Assembly (NCBI GenBank): GCA_934754855.1
Contig: CAKVJR010000112.1
Coordinates: forward strand, 1 to 5,646
Reading direction: 5' to 3'
Length of the DNA: 5,646 nt
Source: an uncultured Candidatus Melainabacteria bacterium
GTDB lineage: Bacteria; Cyanobacteriota; Vampirovibrionia; Gastranaerophilales; Gastranaerophilaceae
The notes below the pieces were generated by a model that saw nothing but the letters and a program-made list of their open reading frames with translations, had not been told where the DNA came from and searched no databases. Shown here piece by piece: positions 1 to 5,590 of the stretch; within the stretch, counting starts at the first letter, position 1; each line of letters opens with the position of its first letter. The position numbers were made by a program, and so were the translations under genes.

Positions 1-501
1 GAGCAAAAGTTCCGTAACAATTGTTCCCTCAAGAACATTGATATTATTTTTTGCAAGAACGTCATCTGCAAGAGCCTGTTCGATGAAAAGTCCCGTTGCA
101 TCGCCACCTGCGTGCAAAATTCTTCTTACGCTGTGGGCACCTTCTTTTGTAAAACAAAGTTCGCCATTGTCGTTTCTGTCAAATTTGACGCCGTGTTTGA
201 GCAAATCTTTAATAACTTTTTCACTGTTTTTTGAAATAAATTCGACAACCGAAGGATCAGAAAGTCCTGCACCCGATTTTAAGGTATCTTGGACGTGCAA
301 TTTCACCGAATCCGTCGGATTTTCACTCATAACGCTGACGATACCGCCTTGAGCGTATCTTGAATTAGAATCTTTAATGCCTGATTTTGTTATAACCAAA
401 ATGTTTTGTTTAGCATTTTTCAACTCGGAAAGTTTCAGAGCGGCATAAAGCCCTGCAACCCCACTCCCTACTACTATTGCCGTGTATTCTGACGATTTCA
501 T
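1..501 (-). CDS. nadB: L-aspartate oxidase, N-terminal 167 residues (runs off the left edge)
   Basis: NadB is a cytosolic FAD enzyme that oxidises L-aspartate to iminoaspartate, the first step of de novo NAD synthesis; NadA then makes quinolinate. Seen here: a Rossmann FAD-binding motif GSGVAG at residues 12-17, the family signature RYAQGGI at about 48-54, and EGAHSVRRILHAGGDATG at about 120-137. The last matches the conserved substrate/FAD segment of aspartate oxidases and separates NadB from most succinate dehydrogenase flavoproteins. The ATG at 501 is preceded by GAGGG about 8 bases upstream, which supports this start. Full-length NadB is usually about 520-540 residues, so roughly two thirds lies outside the window, including the C-terminal helical domain. 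Whether nadA and nadC follow cannot be seen. In anaerobes fumarate can replace oxygen as electron acceptor (family knowledge). The gene is divergent from the metal exporter gene, with 119 bp between the two starts. Confidence 0.93.
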   Translation of the reverse strand, partial: MKSSEYTAIVVGSGVAGLYAALKLSELKNAKQNILVITKSGIKDSNSRYAQGGIVSVMSENPTDSVKLHVQDTLKSGAGLSDPSVVEFISKNSEKVIKDLLKHGVKFDRNDNGELCFTKEGAHSVRRILHAGGDATGLFIEQALADDVLAKNNINVLEGTIVTELLL

Positions 502-620
502 ATTCAAACCCTCATTTTATTCTTCTAAACATTGGAATTGCTGACTTTATAATACAATAAAAATTTTTACAATAAAAATTATTTTTTTGATTGTGATATA
601 ATTTTTTCAGGTGAGAAATT
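502..620. promoter_or_regulatory. Divergent promoter region between nadB and the exporter gene
   Basis: This is a very A/T-rich spacer of 119 bp. For the rightward exporter there is an extended -10, TGATATAAT, at 594-602, but it lies so close to the ribosome site that the leader would be only about 10 bases. There is also a perfect TATAAT at 548-553 without a good -35. On the leftward strand TTGTAA (567-572) and TATAAA (546-551) are 15 bases apart and could serve nadB, so the two promoters may overlap. A 15-base unit, ACAATAAAAATTTTT, is repeated in tandem with one mismatch at 554-568 and 569-583. The exporter's ribosome site AGGTGAG is at 609-615. I see no riboswitch such as the manganese-sensing yybP-ykoY type, and the space is small for one. 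Exact promoter assignment is inference. Confidence 0.4.
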
Positions 621-1523
621 ATGATGGAAAATTTATTGTCCGTATTGCCCGATTTCGTGCAAGATGCGGTTATCGACAGTTTAAATTTGGTACCGTTTTT
701 ATTTGTGGTATTCGTTTTTATTGAACTTTTTGAAAATTATTTTGCTAAAAAAATTATTTGGCTTTTAAAATATTCTGAAAAAATCGGCCCCGTAATCGGT
801 GCATTATTTGCAATCATTCCGCAATGCGGCTTTTCAATCGTCGCATCATTGCTTTATGTCAAAAAATTTATTTCTATCGGAACGCTTTTGGCAGTTTACA
901 TTGCGACTTCCGACGAGGCAATTCCGATTTTGCTCGCCAAACCGAACGAGTTTATGACTGTTGCACACATTATTGTTTTAAAACTCGTTCTCGCAATAGC
1001 CGTGGGCTATTTGACGGATTTGTTCATCAAAAATCAAGAACTTCAAACCGCTCATGAAGATTTAAAAGAAACGGAAGAAGAGGTCGAACACGAGCATGGC
1101 TGCTGCAATCACAGCATTCACGAAAGCAAGTTGAAATCAGTAATTCTTCACCCGATTAAACACACTTTGATTATTTTCGGATTTATTTTGGCTGTTTGCC
1201 TTTGTCTTAATTACGCATTCGAGATTTTTACCCCCGAAAAAATCGAAGCGGTTATGTTCCAAAATTCAATCTTGCAACCTGTCATTGCGGGCATTTTCGG
1301 GTTAATCCCGAACTGTGCGGTATCGGTTCTTTTGACGATGATGTATTTGCAAGGTGTTTTGAGTTTCGGCTCGGTAATTGCGGGACTTTCCTCGGGTGCT
1401 GGCTTAGGACTTTTGGTTTTGCTCAAAAAGAACGAGGACAAAAAGAACACGGCACTTGTTGTCGGTATCCTTTTAGCCGTAAGCATTTTGACGGGTGTAA
1501 TTTTACAAATTTTTGTGCATTAG
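621..1523 (+). CDS. ArsP_2-family putative heavy-metal/manganese exporter
   Basis: A 300-residue polytopic membrane protein, matching from memory the ArsP_2 family (annotated as 'putative 10TM heavy-metal exporter', 'arsenic efflux protein' or 'putative manganese transporter'). The true substrate is not established. About eight hydrophobic segments are visible, near residues 22-38, 56-79, 85-105, 112-135, 181-203, 215-242, 247-268 and 276-298. Two halves carry the same signature: IIPQCGFS at 65-72 and LIPNCAVS at 228-235. Each is followed by a helix and a small-residue helix, which points to an internal duplication. The hydrophilic link between halves has a metal-ligand cluster, EHEHGCCNHSIHE, at about 156-168. 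The ribosome site AGGTGAG is 5 bases before ATG 621 and 8 before ATG 624, so either Met could be the start. Length is normal for the family. The gene stands alone on its strand and ends at a strong terminator. Confidence 0.85.
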   Translation: MMENLLSVLPDFVQDAVIDSLNLVPFLFVVFVFIELFENYFAKKIIWLLKYSEKIGPVIGALFAIIPQCGFSIVASLLYVKKFISIGTLLAVYIATSDEAIPILLAKPNEFMTVAHIIVLKLVLAIAVGYLTDLFIKNQELQTAHEDLKETEEEVEHEHGCCNHSIHESKLKSVILHPIKHTLIIFGFILAVCLCLNYAFEIFTPEKIEAVMFQNSILQPVIAGIFGLIPNCAVSVLLTMMYLQGVLSFGSVIAGLSSGAGLGLLVLLKKNEDKKNTALVVGILLAVSILTGVILQIFVH

Positions 1524-1534
1524 AAAAATTTTTC

Positions 1535-1569
1535 AAAAAAGAACTCCTCTTTTTCAGAGGAGTTTTTTG
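1535..1569. terminator. Bidirectional intrinsic terminator between exporter and CxC-protein genes
   Basis: A perfect 9-bp stem (AACTCCTCT 1542-1550 with AGAGGAGTT 1556-1564) closes on a TTTTC loop. It has A6 on the left (1535-1540) and T6 on the right (T-run of the + strand ends at 1568). Read rightward it ends the exporter transcript 18 bases after its stop. Read leftward it has an equally good U-tract and ends the cysteine-rich gene, whose stop codon begins at 1572. Confidence 0.9.
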
Positions 1570-1833
1570 TTAGCTAAAAACATTCATTTCGTCGCAAATA
1601 CAAGATTGATAATCCATTCCGAGCGGATCGCCCAAAGTTCCGACGCAACCGCAGAAATTTTCGTCTTCTTCATCATCTGTGCAATCGCAATTCAGGCAAT
1701 CGCAAGTGTTGTAGAAATATTCATCAGGAATGCCCAAAATTTCGACACGTTTTTCGCTATCGCACGCACAAGCACTTTGGAGTTGAATTTCCATCTCGTC
1801 ATTTGTACATTTATTATTTTCTTTCTCTTCCAT
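1570..1833 (-). CDS. Small acidic cysteine-rich protein with five CxC motifs (unknown)
   Basis: An 87-residue protein I do not recognise. It has 11 cysteines: one at position 9 and the rest in CxC pairs, CAC 22-24, CDC 44-46, CDC 49-51, CGC 61-63 and CIC 78-80. It is strongly acidic (about 23 Asp/Glu against 4 Lys/Arg), with an acidic run DDEEDE at 53-58. There is no signal peptide or membrane segment. I chose ATG 1833 because AAAGGTGG (1839-1846) sits 5 bases before it. A TTG start at 1854 would add 7 residues but would place that ribosome site inside the gene. Regular CxC spacing suggests binding of a soft metal or an iron-sulfur cluster, as in metallothionein-like or zinc-knuckle proteins, but this is inference. 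It is convergent with the heavy-metal exporter and shares its terminator. The opposite strand is also open across here but has no start signals of its own. Confidence 0.72.
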   Translation of the reverse strand: MEEKENNKCTNDEMEIQLQSACACDSEKRVEILGIPDEYFYNTCDCLNCDCTDDEEDENFCGCVGTLGDPLGMDYQSCICDEMNVFS

Positions 1834-1957
1834 TTCTTCCACCTTTCTAATCAAAGAATATTAATCTTTTCGAGGTTTTACATCGGACAACGGCGGAGTA
1901 TTTTTTCTAAATTAAATTTCAAAATATTAATCAAACGAGTAATTTTTCCCAAAATAA
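1834..1957 (-). promoter_or_regulatory. Leader region of the CxC-protein gene
   Basis: About 124 bases lie between the HNH-gene terminator and the cysteine-rich gene. It must hold that gene's promoter, because the terminator upstream should stop read-through. The sequence is A/T-rich with a G/C-richer patch at about 1883-1898. Possible -35-like elements (TTGATT, TTGAAA read leftward) occur between 1917 and 1933, but no well-spaced -10 stands out. The ribosome site AAAGGTGG is at 1839-1846. Confidence 0.35.
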
Positions 1958-1977
1958 AAGCCGACAGGTGTCGGCTT
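1955..1977 (-). terminator. Intrinsic terminator of the HNH-like gene
   Basis: AAGCCGACA (1958-1966) pairs perfectly with TGTCGGCTT (1969-1977). Read leftward, the hairpin is followed by TTTTATTTT, a U-rich tract. It lies about 44 bases beyond the stop codon at 2021-2023. Between the two is a small palindrome, TGGTC-4-GACCA, at 1998-2011. No T-run follows on the + strand, so the terminator is directional. Confidence 0.85.
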
Positions 1978-2020
1978 AAATCTCAATTTATATGAAATGG
2001 TCAATCGACCAAACTCTCAA

Positions 2021-2584
2021 CTACGCTTTTTCGGCTTTTTCAGCCTCTTGTTGTTCAATTACAGCTTGCGTTTCCGCATGAATATCAACTTCCTTGCCTG
2101 CCTTTTTAGCGTCACGAAGTTCTCTTAACTTATCGGCAGAAAGAACCGTCAATTCCATTACGCCGTCTGATTCTTTTGACAAAGTCTTTTTAATGTCAGA
2201 AGGATAAATGTCATAATTCTTCGGAAGTTTTCCGTCAACAATCAATCCTTCAACGTGTTCAATGTGTTTTTGTACCATTCTCGGGTATTCGGGATGAACC
2301 TTGAGCCATTCGGCATAAGACATATTGCCTCTCGGGTTGTTGCAACCTGCACATTCTGCAAGATAATTAGCAGTATTGTTCGGTCCGCCCAATGAATGCG
2401 GGTGTACGTGTTCTGCCGTTGTCATTGCTGTTGAGTACAATCTGTGTGCAAATTTTTCAGGTGCATTTGCATATTTTTTATAAATAGCGGCAACTGCACT
2501 TCTATTTTCTGGCAAATTCATTGCGGTATCTTCAATTTCACCGTAATCTTCTGCCGAAAGATTGCCCTTCATTCCTTGCAACAT
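2021..2584 (-). CDS. C-terminal part of the frameshifted protein, carrying the HNH domain (187 aa as read)
   Basis: The frame is open from 2665, so the Met at 2584 is probably internal; no ribosome site supports it. Counting from that Met, residues 58-92 form an HNH/McrA-type motif. EHVHPHSLGG supplies the catalytic-type His and the P-x-S-x-GG turn. NNTANYL supplies the central Asn. CAGCNNPRGN supplies a CxxC zinc pair, CN and a basic residue. HNH domains cut DNA or RNA with a single metal ion (family knowledge). In this protein the second CxxC may pair with the distant PCCCCG of the N-terminal part. After the domain, residues 93-187 are helical and charged, ending in an Ala/Glu/Lys-rich tail. 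Whether it is a defence, mobile-element or housekeeping nuclease cannot be told. Confidence 0.65.
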   Translation of the reverse strand: MLQGMKGNLSAEDYGEIEDTAMNLPENRSAVAAIYKKYANAPEKFAHRLYSTAMTTAEHVHPHSLGGPNNTANYLAECAGCNNPRGNMSYAEWLKVHPEYPRMVQKHIEHVEGLIVDGKLPKNYDIYPSDIKKTLSKESDGVMELTVLSADKLRELRDAKKAGKEVDIHAETQAVIEQQEAEKAEKA

Positions 2585-3180
2585 CGTCGTGAATGCGATT
2601 CTGTCAAAATCGTCACCATCTTCAATTCCCTTAATCGTCGTTTGAATAAACTTGCTGATGGTGCGTCATAACCGGCTTTTTCAACACTCTTAACATAAGT
2701 TTCGCCTAAAACGCCTCTGCAATATTTGTCAAAACGTTCGGGCATGTTTTGTTGTGTCGCCGCTACACCGTCTGCAAAAGTCATATCTGTTCCTTTTACG
2801 GCATCAGCAATCATAAATGCAGCCGTTCTTTCGGCTGTTCTAAAATACTTCTCTTCTTCCTTAATAGTCTTAGCCAACTCGTCGCCTCTGTGTGCGAGCA
2901 AGTGCTGTTCGTGTTTATAGATGTCCTCTTTGCGGAGCATCAAATCTCCACAACAACAACACGGTACATCTTCGATTTTCTTAATGGCAAAGTTTGATGT
3001 GCTACAGTTTTGACCCTTGAAGGAAATTCCACCCAAAAAATAACTTTTTAACGCTCCGTTATCGTTATTTAAAGCAGGAGCCTTAACTTCGATAGGATTT
3101 GTCGTACGTTTTTCTGATGCTTTCGGACTTACGGGTTGCATTATTGTTGTACTTGCTACCGAAACGGAATTTATCATCAT
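2569..3180 (-). CDS. N-terminal part of the frameshifted HNH-like protein (203 aa as read)
   Basis: Residues 1-45 are Ser/Thr/Pro/Asn-rich and probably disordered. They are followed by YFLGGISFKG at 47-56. At 74-77 come four consecutive cysteines before Gly (PCCCCGD), encoded by four TGT codons. This fits the CxxCG half of a zinc-binding pair often seen ahead of HNH domains. Residues 85-173 are charged and helical, with one further Cys at 154. Residues after about 173 are probably out of frame. Two Met codons (3180 and 3177) compete for the start. Neither has a convincing Shine-Dalgarno; the region just upstream reads AAAGAAAGTGTGTTTCAGTT, unlike the strong sites of the neighbouring genes. 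There is no signal peptide. The function of this part alone is unknown. Confidence 0.6.
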   Translation of the reverse strand: MMINSVSVASTTIMQPVSPKASEKRTTNPIEVKAPALNNDNGALKSYFLGGISFKGQNCSTSNFAIKKIEDVPCCCCGDLMLRKEDIYKHEQHLLAHRGDELAKTIKEEEKYFRTAERTAAFMIADAVKGTDMTFADGVAATQQNMPERFDKYCRGVLGETYVKSVEKAGYDAPSASLFKRRLRELKMVTILTESHSRRCCKE

Positions 3181-3244
3181 AACTGAAACACACTTTCTTT
3201 ACACACTTGTGCTTCAATAAGGGTTCTCAATCATGAAAATTGCC

Positions 3245-3274
3245 TTTTTAGCCAAAAATATTAAGTTTTGTAAA
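3245..3274 (-). promoter_or_regulatory. Possible promoter for the HNH-like gene
   Basis: Read leftward, TTTACA (3269-3274) is followed after 18 bases by TAAAAA (3245-3250). This is a weak sigma-70-like pair and would give a leader of about 58 bases. The gene could equally be read through from the TPR gene, because no clear terminator with a U-tract separates the two. Confidence 0.25.
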
Positions 3275-3281
3275 ATACTAT

Positions 3282-3317
3282 TTCAGCATAGGGTCATGAG
3301 GAGTTGGTTTTGCTGAA
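3282..3317. repeat. 7-bp inverted repeat with 22-base loop
   Basis: TTCAGCA (3282-3288) is perfectly complementary to TGCTGAA (3311-3317). It lies in the 208-base gap after the TPR gene. No U-tract follows closely on either strand, so it is not a standard terminator. It could be a processing or operator element, or chance. Confidence 0.3.
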
Positions 3318-3324
3318 TTGTAAG

Positions 3325-3370
3325 ATTTGGGGTTGCAATTCGGGGTTGCATATTCGCATTTCGGGGTTGC
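3325..3370. repeat. Three copies of ATTYGGGGTTGC
   Basis: Copies are at 3325-3336 (ATTTGGGGTTGC), 3338-3349 (ATTCGGGGTTGC) and 3358-3370 (ATTTCGGGGTTGC, one extra T). They occupy most of the first 65 bases beyond the TPR stop codon. Partial echoes flank them: ATTCGC at 3352-3357 and ATTTGGG at 3376-3382. The G-runs stand out in otherwise A/T-rich spacer. Short dispersed or tandem repeats are common between genes in cyanobacterial relatives, but this particular unit is not one I know. Confidence 0.6.
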
Positions 3371-3388
3371 GATTTATTTGGGATAAAA

Positions 3389-4852
3389 TTATGCTGCCAA
3401 CTTTGCAATTTTTGTTGAAATTGTCGTAATTGCGTTGGCATTATTTGTTTTTACGGCGGTTATGTAGGCTTTGTCGAGCAAATTTCTTGCTTTTCTGGAG
3501 TTTCCGACGCTTGCCATAATATCTGCTGCCGAAATGTAGTTTTCGATGACATTCTTTTTATCTTTTGCCGATTCATAGGCTTGGGTAGATACTTTCAAAT
3601 ATTGGAGTGCTTTTGCGTCATCATTCAAGTATTCGCTGACTTGTGAAGAACGTCTGTAAGAGTAACCCTTGATTTTATTATCGTGAGTTTCTTCAGCAAG
3701 TGAATTTGCCATATTTGCGTATGTGTAGGCGTTTTTCTTGTCATAAAGTTCGCCTTGGATATCCGCAAGGTTGTTCAATGCCTTAACTTGGAGCGGTAAA
3801 TTTTCCGATTCACCTGCGTATCCGATTGCCGAGAGCCAATGTTGTTGAGCGGGTTCGATTAAACCTGCTTCGTCATATATTTTGCCTGATTTCATGTAAG
3901 ATTTTGCGATTAAATTTTCGTCAGTTGCCATATCTGCAGCAATTTTATAACCTTTTAACGCTTGTGAATATTGACCGTTTTTATTATACAAGTCGGCAGT
4001 TTCGTAATAAATCATCGACTGCATTTTTGTATCTTCGGTTTGTTGTGCGTAATTTAATGCCGATTTCAACGCAACCAAGGCTGTTTTCGTGTCGCTTTCG
4101 CTTGCGGAACGTTTTGCCTGAATAAAGAGCGATTTCATTTTTTCATCGGACGGAATGTAGTTTCTGTTTGTCGATTGAACAGCCTGTTCTTTAACTTCCT
4201 CCTTAACGCTTTCGCCTCTTGATTCTCTTAACTTTTGAGCCTCTTTTTCTTCACTTTCAAGGTGAAGTTTCATTTCTTCATTGACGGCATTCGGGTCTGC
4301 TTTGTAGTCAATATTTTGCAAAAACAAAGCATCTACCCAATTTTCAACAACGTTTGATTGGGTGTTCAAAGTTTTTGAAATATAACCGTCAAGAACTTGT
4401 GAAGCGTTTTTGAGGTTTGATTGAATAATTTTTTTATTCGGAGTTTCTTTTTCTGCCTGAGTTTGAATTAAATCAAGATAAGCACAAACTTCTTCGGTAA
4501 CTTCTTTCGGTGCTCCGACAGCGTTTGCAGTGCTTCTGAAATCAGTCAGAATTTGAGAAACATTAATATTTTGTGCATTGGGATTAACCGCATTCAAACC
4601 GACTTTTTGCACTTGAACAGCGTGATTTTGGACATTTTGTTCATGTCTTTGGATTTGTGCCTGATATTTTCTATATCCCGGCAAACTGTAACTCGTCGGA
4701 CGTACATTTTGTCCGCCGTTTCTCTGAAAACTGTCGCCACGATTAGATTGCTCCTGCTGCGGGGTTTGCTCCTCTTCACCCTTTCGCTGAATCTGCTTAG
4801 GCTTTACCTGCGTGTATGGCTTGATATATGCGGGGTACACTCCGTTATACAT
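3389..4852 (-). CDS. TPR-repeat protein with disordered Gln/Asn-rich N-terminus (unknown role)
   Basis: A 487-residue soluble protein without signal peptide or membrane segment. Residues 1-98 are Gln/Asn/Pro/Lys-rich and probably disordered. Residues 99-190 form a helical region, and 192-227 are very rich in Glu, Lys and Arg, possibly a coiled coil. Residues about 239-474 hold roughly six helix-turn-helix units of about 40 residues, near 239, 275, 316, 355, 395 and 436. They show TPR-like spacing, for example YYETADLYNKNGQYSQALKGYKIA and the later A-x-x-L-x-x-A pattern. The 40-residue period resembles the longer TPR variants of regulator and scaffold proteins. TPR arrays bind partner proteins, so an adaptor role is inferred; the partner is unknown. 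The start ATG at 4852 has AAGGA 6 bases upstream. A good promoter lies just ahead. It is upstream of, and on the same strand as, the HNH-like gene (208 bases apart), and divergent from the small orphan. Confidence 0.87.
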   Translation of the reverse strand: MYNGVYPAYIKPYTQVKPKQIQRKGEEEQTPQQEQSNRGDSFQRNGGQNVRPTSYSLPGYRKYQAQIQRHEQNVQNHAVQVQKVGLNAVNPNAQNINVSQILTDFRSTANAVGAPKEVTEEVCAYLDLIQTQAEKETPNKKIIQSNLKNASQVLDGYISKTLNTQSNVVENWVDALFLQNIDYKADPNAVNEEMKLHLESEEKEAQKLRESRGESVKEEVKEQAVQSTNRNYIPSDEKMKSLFIQAKRSASESDTKTALVALKSALNYAQQTEDTKMQSMIYYETADLYNKNGQYSQALKGYKIAADMATDENLIAKSYMKSGKIYDEAGLIEPAQQHWLSAIGYAGESENLPLQVKALNNLADIQGELYDKKNAYTYANMANSLAEETHDNKIKGYSYRRSSQVSEYLNDDAKALQYLKVSTQAYESAKDKKNVIENYISAADIMASVGNSRKARNLLDKAYITAVKTNNANAITTISTKIAKLAA

Positions 4853-4888
4853 TCCCTGTCCTTTTTATATCCCAAATCTTACTATTTG

Positions 4889-4917
4889 ATTATCCGATTT
4901 ACTCTCTTCGCTTTCAA
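4889..4917 (-). promoter_or_regulatory. Sigma-70-type promoter of the TPR gene
   Basis: Read leftward, TTGAAA (4912-4917) and GATAAT (4889-4894) are separated by exactly 17 bases. This predicts a start near 4882 and a leader of about 30 bases before the ribosome site AAGGA (4859-4863). A 14-base palindrome, TCGCTTTCAAGCGA (4908-4921), covers the -35 and could be an operator. Confidence 0.6.
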
Positions 4918-4921
4918 GCGA

Positions 4922-5110
4922 CTTTTTGCGATTTCAACTATTTAATGTATTAATAATTTATTTTTAAAAGTCATTTTTTTTCCCCTGAAACCCATGCCAC
5001 AAGCATATTTGACCTTGTTTACAAAAGTTAACAATATGAAATAAAAAAGACAATTTTTTCGCTGTGAAATACTTTATTAAAGCATAGAGAGTTATTACAG
5101 GAGAGATTAA
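4922..5110 (+). promoter_or_regulatory. Upstream region of the small orphan gene
   Basis: This is A/T-rich spacer with a T8 run at about 4974-4981. A possible promoter is TTGACC (5009-5014), then 17 bases, then CAATAT (5032-5037). The -10 is poor. TATTAA at 5075-5080 is another -10 candidate without a clear -35. The ribosome site AGGAGAG at 5099-5105 lies 5 bases before the ATG and is strong. Confidence 0.3.
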
Positions 5111-5527
5111 ATGTCGTTCGTTAGCAACGGTATGGCAGCATTTAACAAAATGCTATCATCAGCACAATCGAATAGTTCCGATATCGACTTTAACGATACG
5201 TCTTATGATCCCATTCTGGATTTTAACTTCGAGAATAAAGCGGTTAACGATTTCATAAAAAAAGCCAATAAAACCACCAATCCATTCGATACAAGTTTTT
5301 GGGACGAAAGTAACCTCAAAAATATAACCCCGAAAAAAAATCAAACAGTAATAAGTTTGTTCGGCTCAGGAGAGGTTGCAGCGGTCAAACCGTCCGACAC
5401 AAATAATAATCCGATAGAAAGTAACTCTTCAGCCCAAGAATCCATATTTCAAGGAATAAAGATTAATCAAGGCACAGGCATGGCCAAGGGAGGAAGAAGT
5501 ACCCACAAACTCGACTTTCAATACTAA
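5111..5527 (+). CDS. Small Asn/Ser-rich protein of unknown function
   Basis: A 138-residue protein that I do not recognise. It is rich in Asn, Ser and Asp, has no cysteine and a single Trp (64), and lacks a signal peptide or membrane segment. An N-terminal amphipathic stretch (VSNGMAAFNKMLSSAQ, 4-19) is followed by acidic, aromatic-bearing segments (DPILDFNFENKAVNDFIKKA, about 33-52). A linker then leads to a Gly/Lys-rich end, GMAKGGRSTHKLDFQY. The make-up suggests a partly disordered protein with short binding motifs. The start is well supported by AGGAGAG 5 bases upstream, and a strong terminator directly follows the stop. These two signals make it a real gene rather than a chance frame. 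It is divergent from the TPR gene, so shared control of the two is possible, but nothing in the sequence shows that they work together. Confidence 0.75.
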   Translation: MSFVSNGMAAFNKMLSSAQSNSSDIDFNDTSYDPILDFNFENKAVNDFIKKANKTTNPFDTSFWDESNLKNITPKKNQTVISLFGSGEVAAVKPSDTNNNPIESNSSAQESIFQGIKINQGTGMAKGGRSTHKLDFQY

Positions 5528-5563
5528 AAAACAGGATTTGATGAATTCAAACCCTGTTTTTTT
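5526..5563. terminator. Intrinsic terminator after the small orphan gene, likely bidirectional
   Basis: ACAGG (5531-5535) pairs with CCTGT (5553-5557). After one A:C mismatch, TTTGA (5537-5541) pairs with TCAAA (5547-5551), leaving the loop TGAAT. Flanking A-run 5526-5530 and T-run 5557-5563 extend the stem and supply a U-tract in both directions. It begins at the stop codon of the orphan gene. Leftward it could also stop transcripts from the tRNA. Confidence 0.85.
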
Positions 5564-5590
5564 ATGTTTATTTTTTTAGACAAAAAAAAA

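Larger units (their letters stand above)
2021..3180 (-). pseudogene. HNH-nuclease-like gene split by a -1 frameshift near 2662
   Basis: Two leftward frames look like parts of one gene of about 386 codons. The upstream frame reads sensibly to about residue 173 (GYDA). It then continues for about 30 residues rich in Arg and Leu to a stop at 2569-2571. The other frame is blocked by TGA at 2666-2668, then opens at 2665 and reads TISKFIQTTIKGIEDGDDF before reaching the internal Met at 2584. That stretch has the same acidic helical character as both flanks. One base inserted near 2661-2662, for example GCA-ACC or GCA-CCC, would join the frames. No X-XXY-YYZ slippery heptamer sits in the right frame, so I favour a real mutation or a sequence error over programmed frameshifting. 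With one base restored, the protein has an N-terminal disordered tail, a CxxC knuckle, a long helical insert and a C-terminal HNH domain. The upstream neighbour is the TPR gene. Confidence 0.7.

Noticed and set aside
502..620. Metal-sensing riboswitch ahead of the exporter
   Set aside because: The spacer is only 119 bases, nearly all A/T, with no stable paired elements or known riboswitch core.
1834..1854. TTG start giving the CxC protein 7 more residues
   Set aside because: The strong ribosome site AAAGGTGG at 1839-1846 lies between this TTG and the ATG at 1833, correctly placed for the latter.
1513..1995. Rightward open frame of 160 codons opposite the cysteine-rich gene
   Set aside because: It begins inside the exporter's end, runs through the terminator hairpin and has no ribosome site. 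The opposite strand has AAAGGTGG, an ATG and regular CxC spacing.
2569..2668. Programmed -1 frameshifting of the HNH-like gene
   Set aside because: No slippery heptamer in the right frame is present in the overlap. The AAAAA run near 2678 comes before the TGA that blocks the other frame. A mutation or sequence error is simpler.
3826..4125. Rightward open frame of 99 codons inside the TPR gene
   Set aside because: It is a shadow of the TPR frame. It lacks a ribosome site and domain-like sequence.
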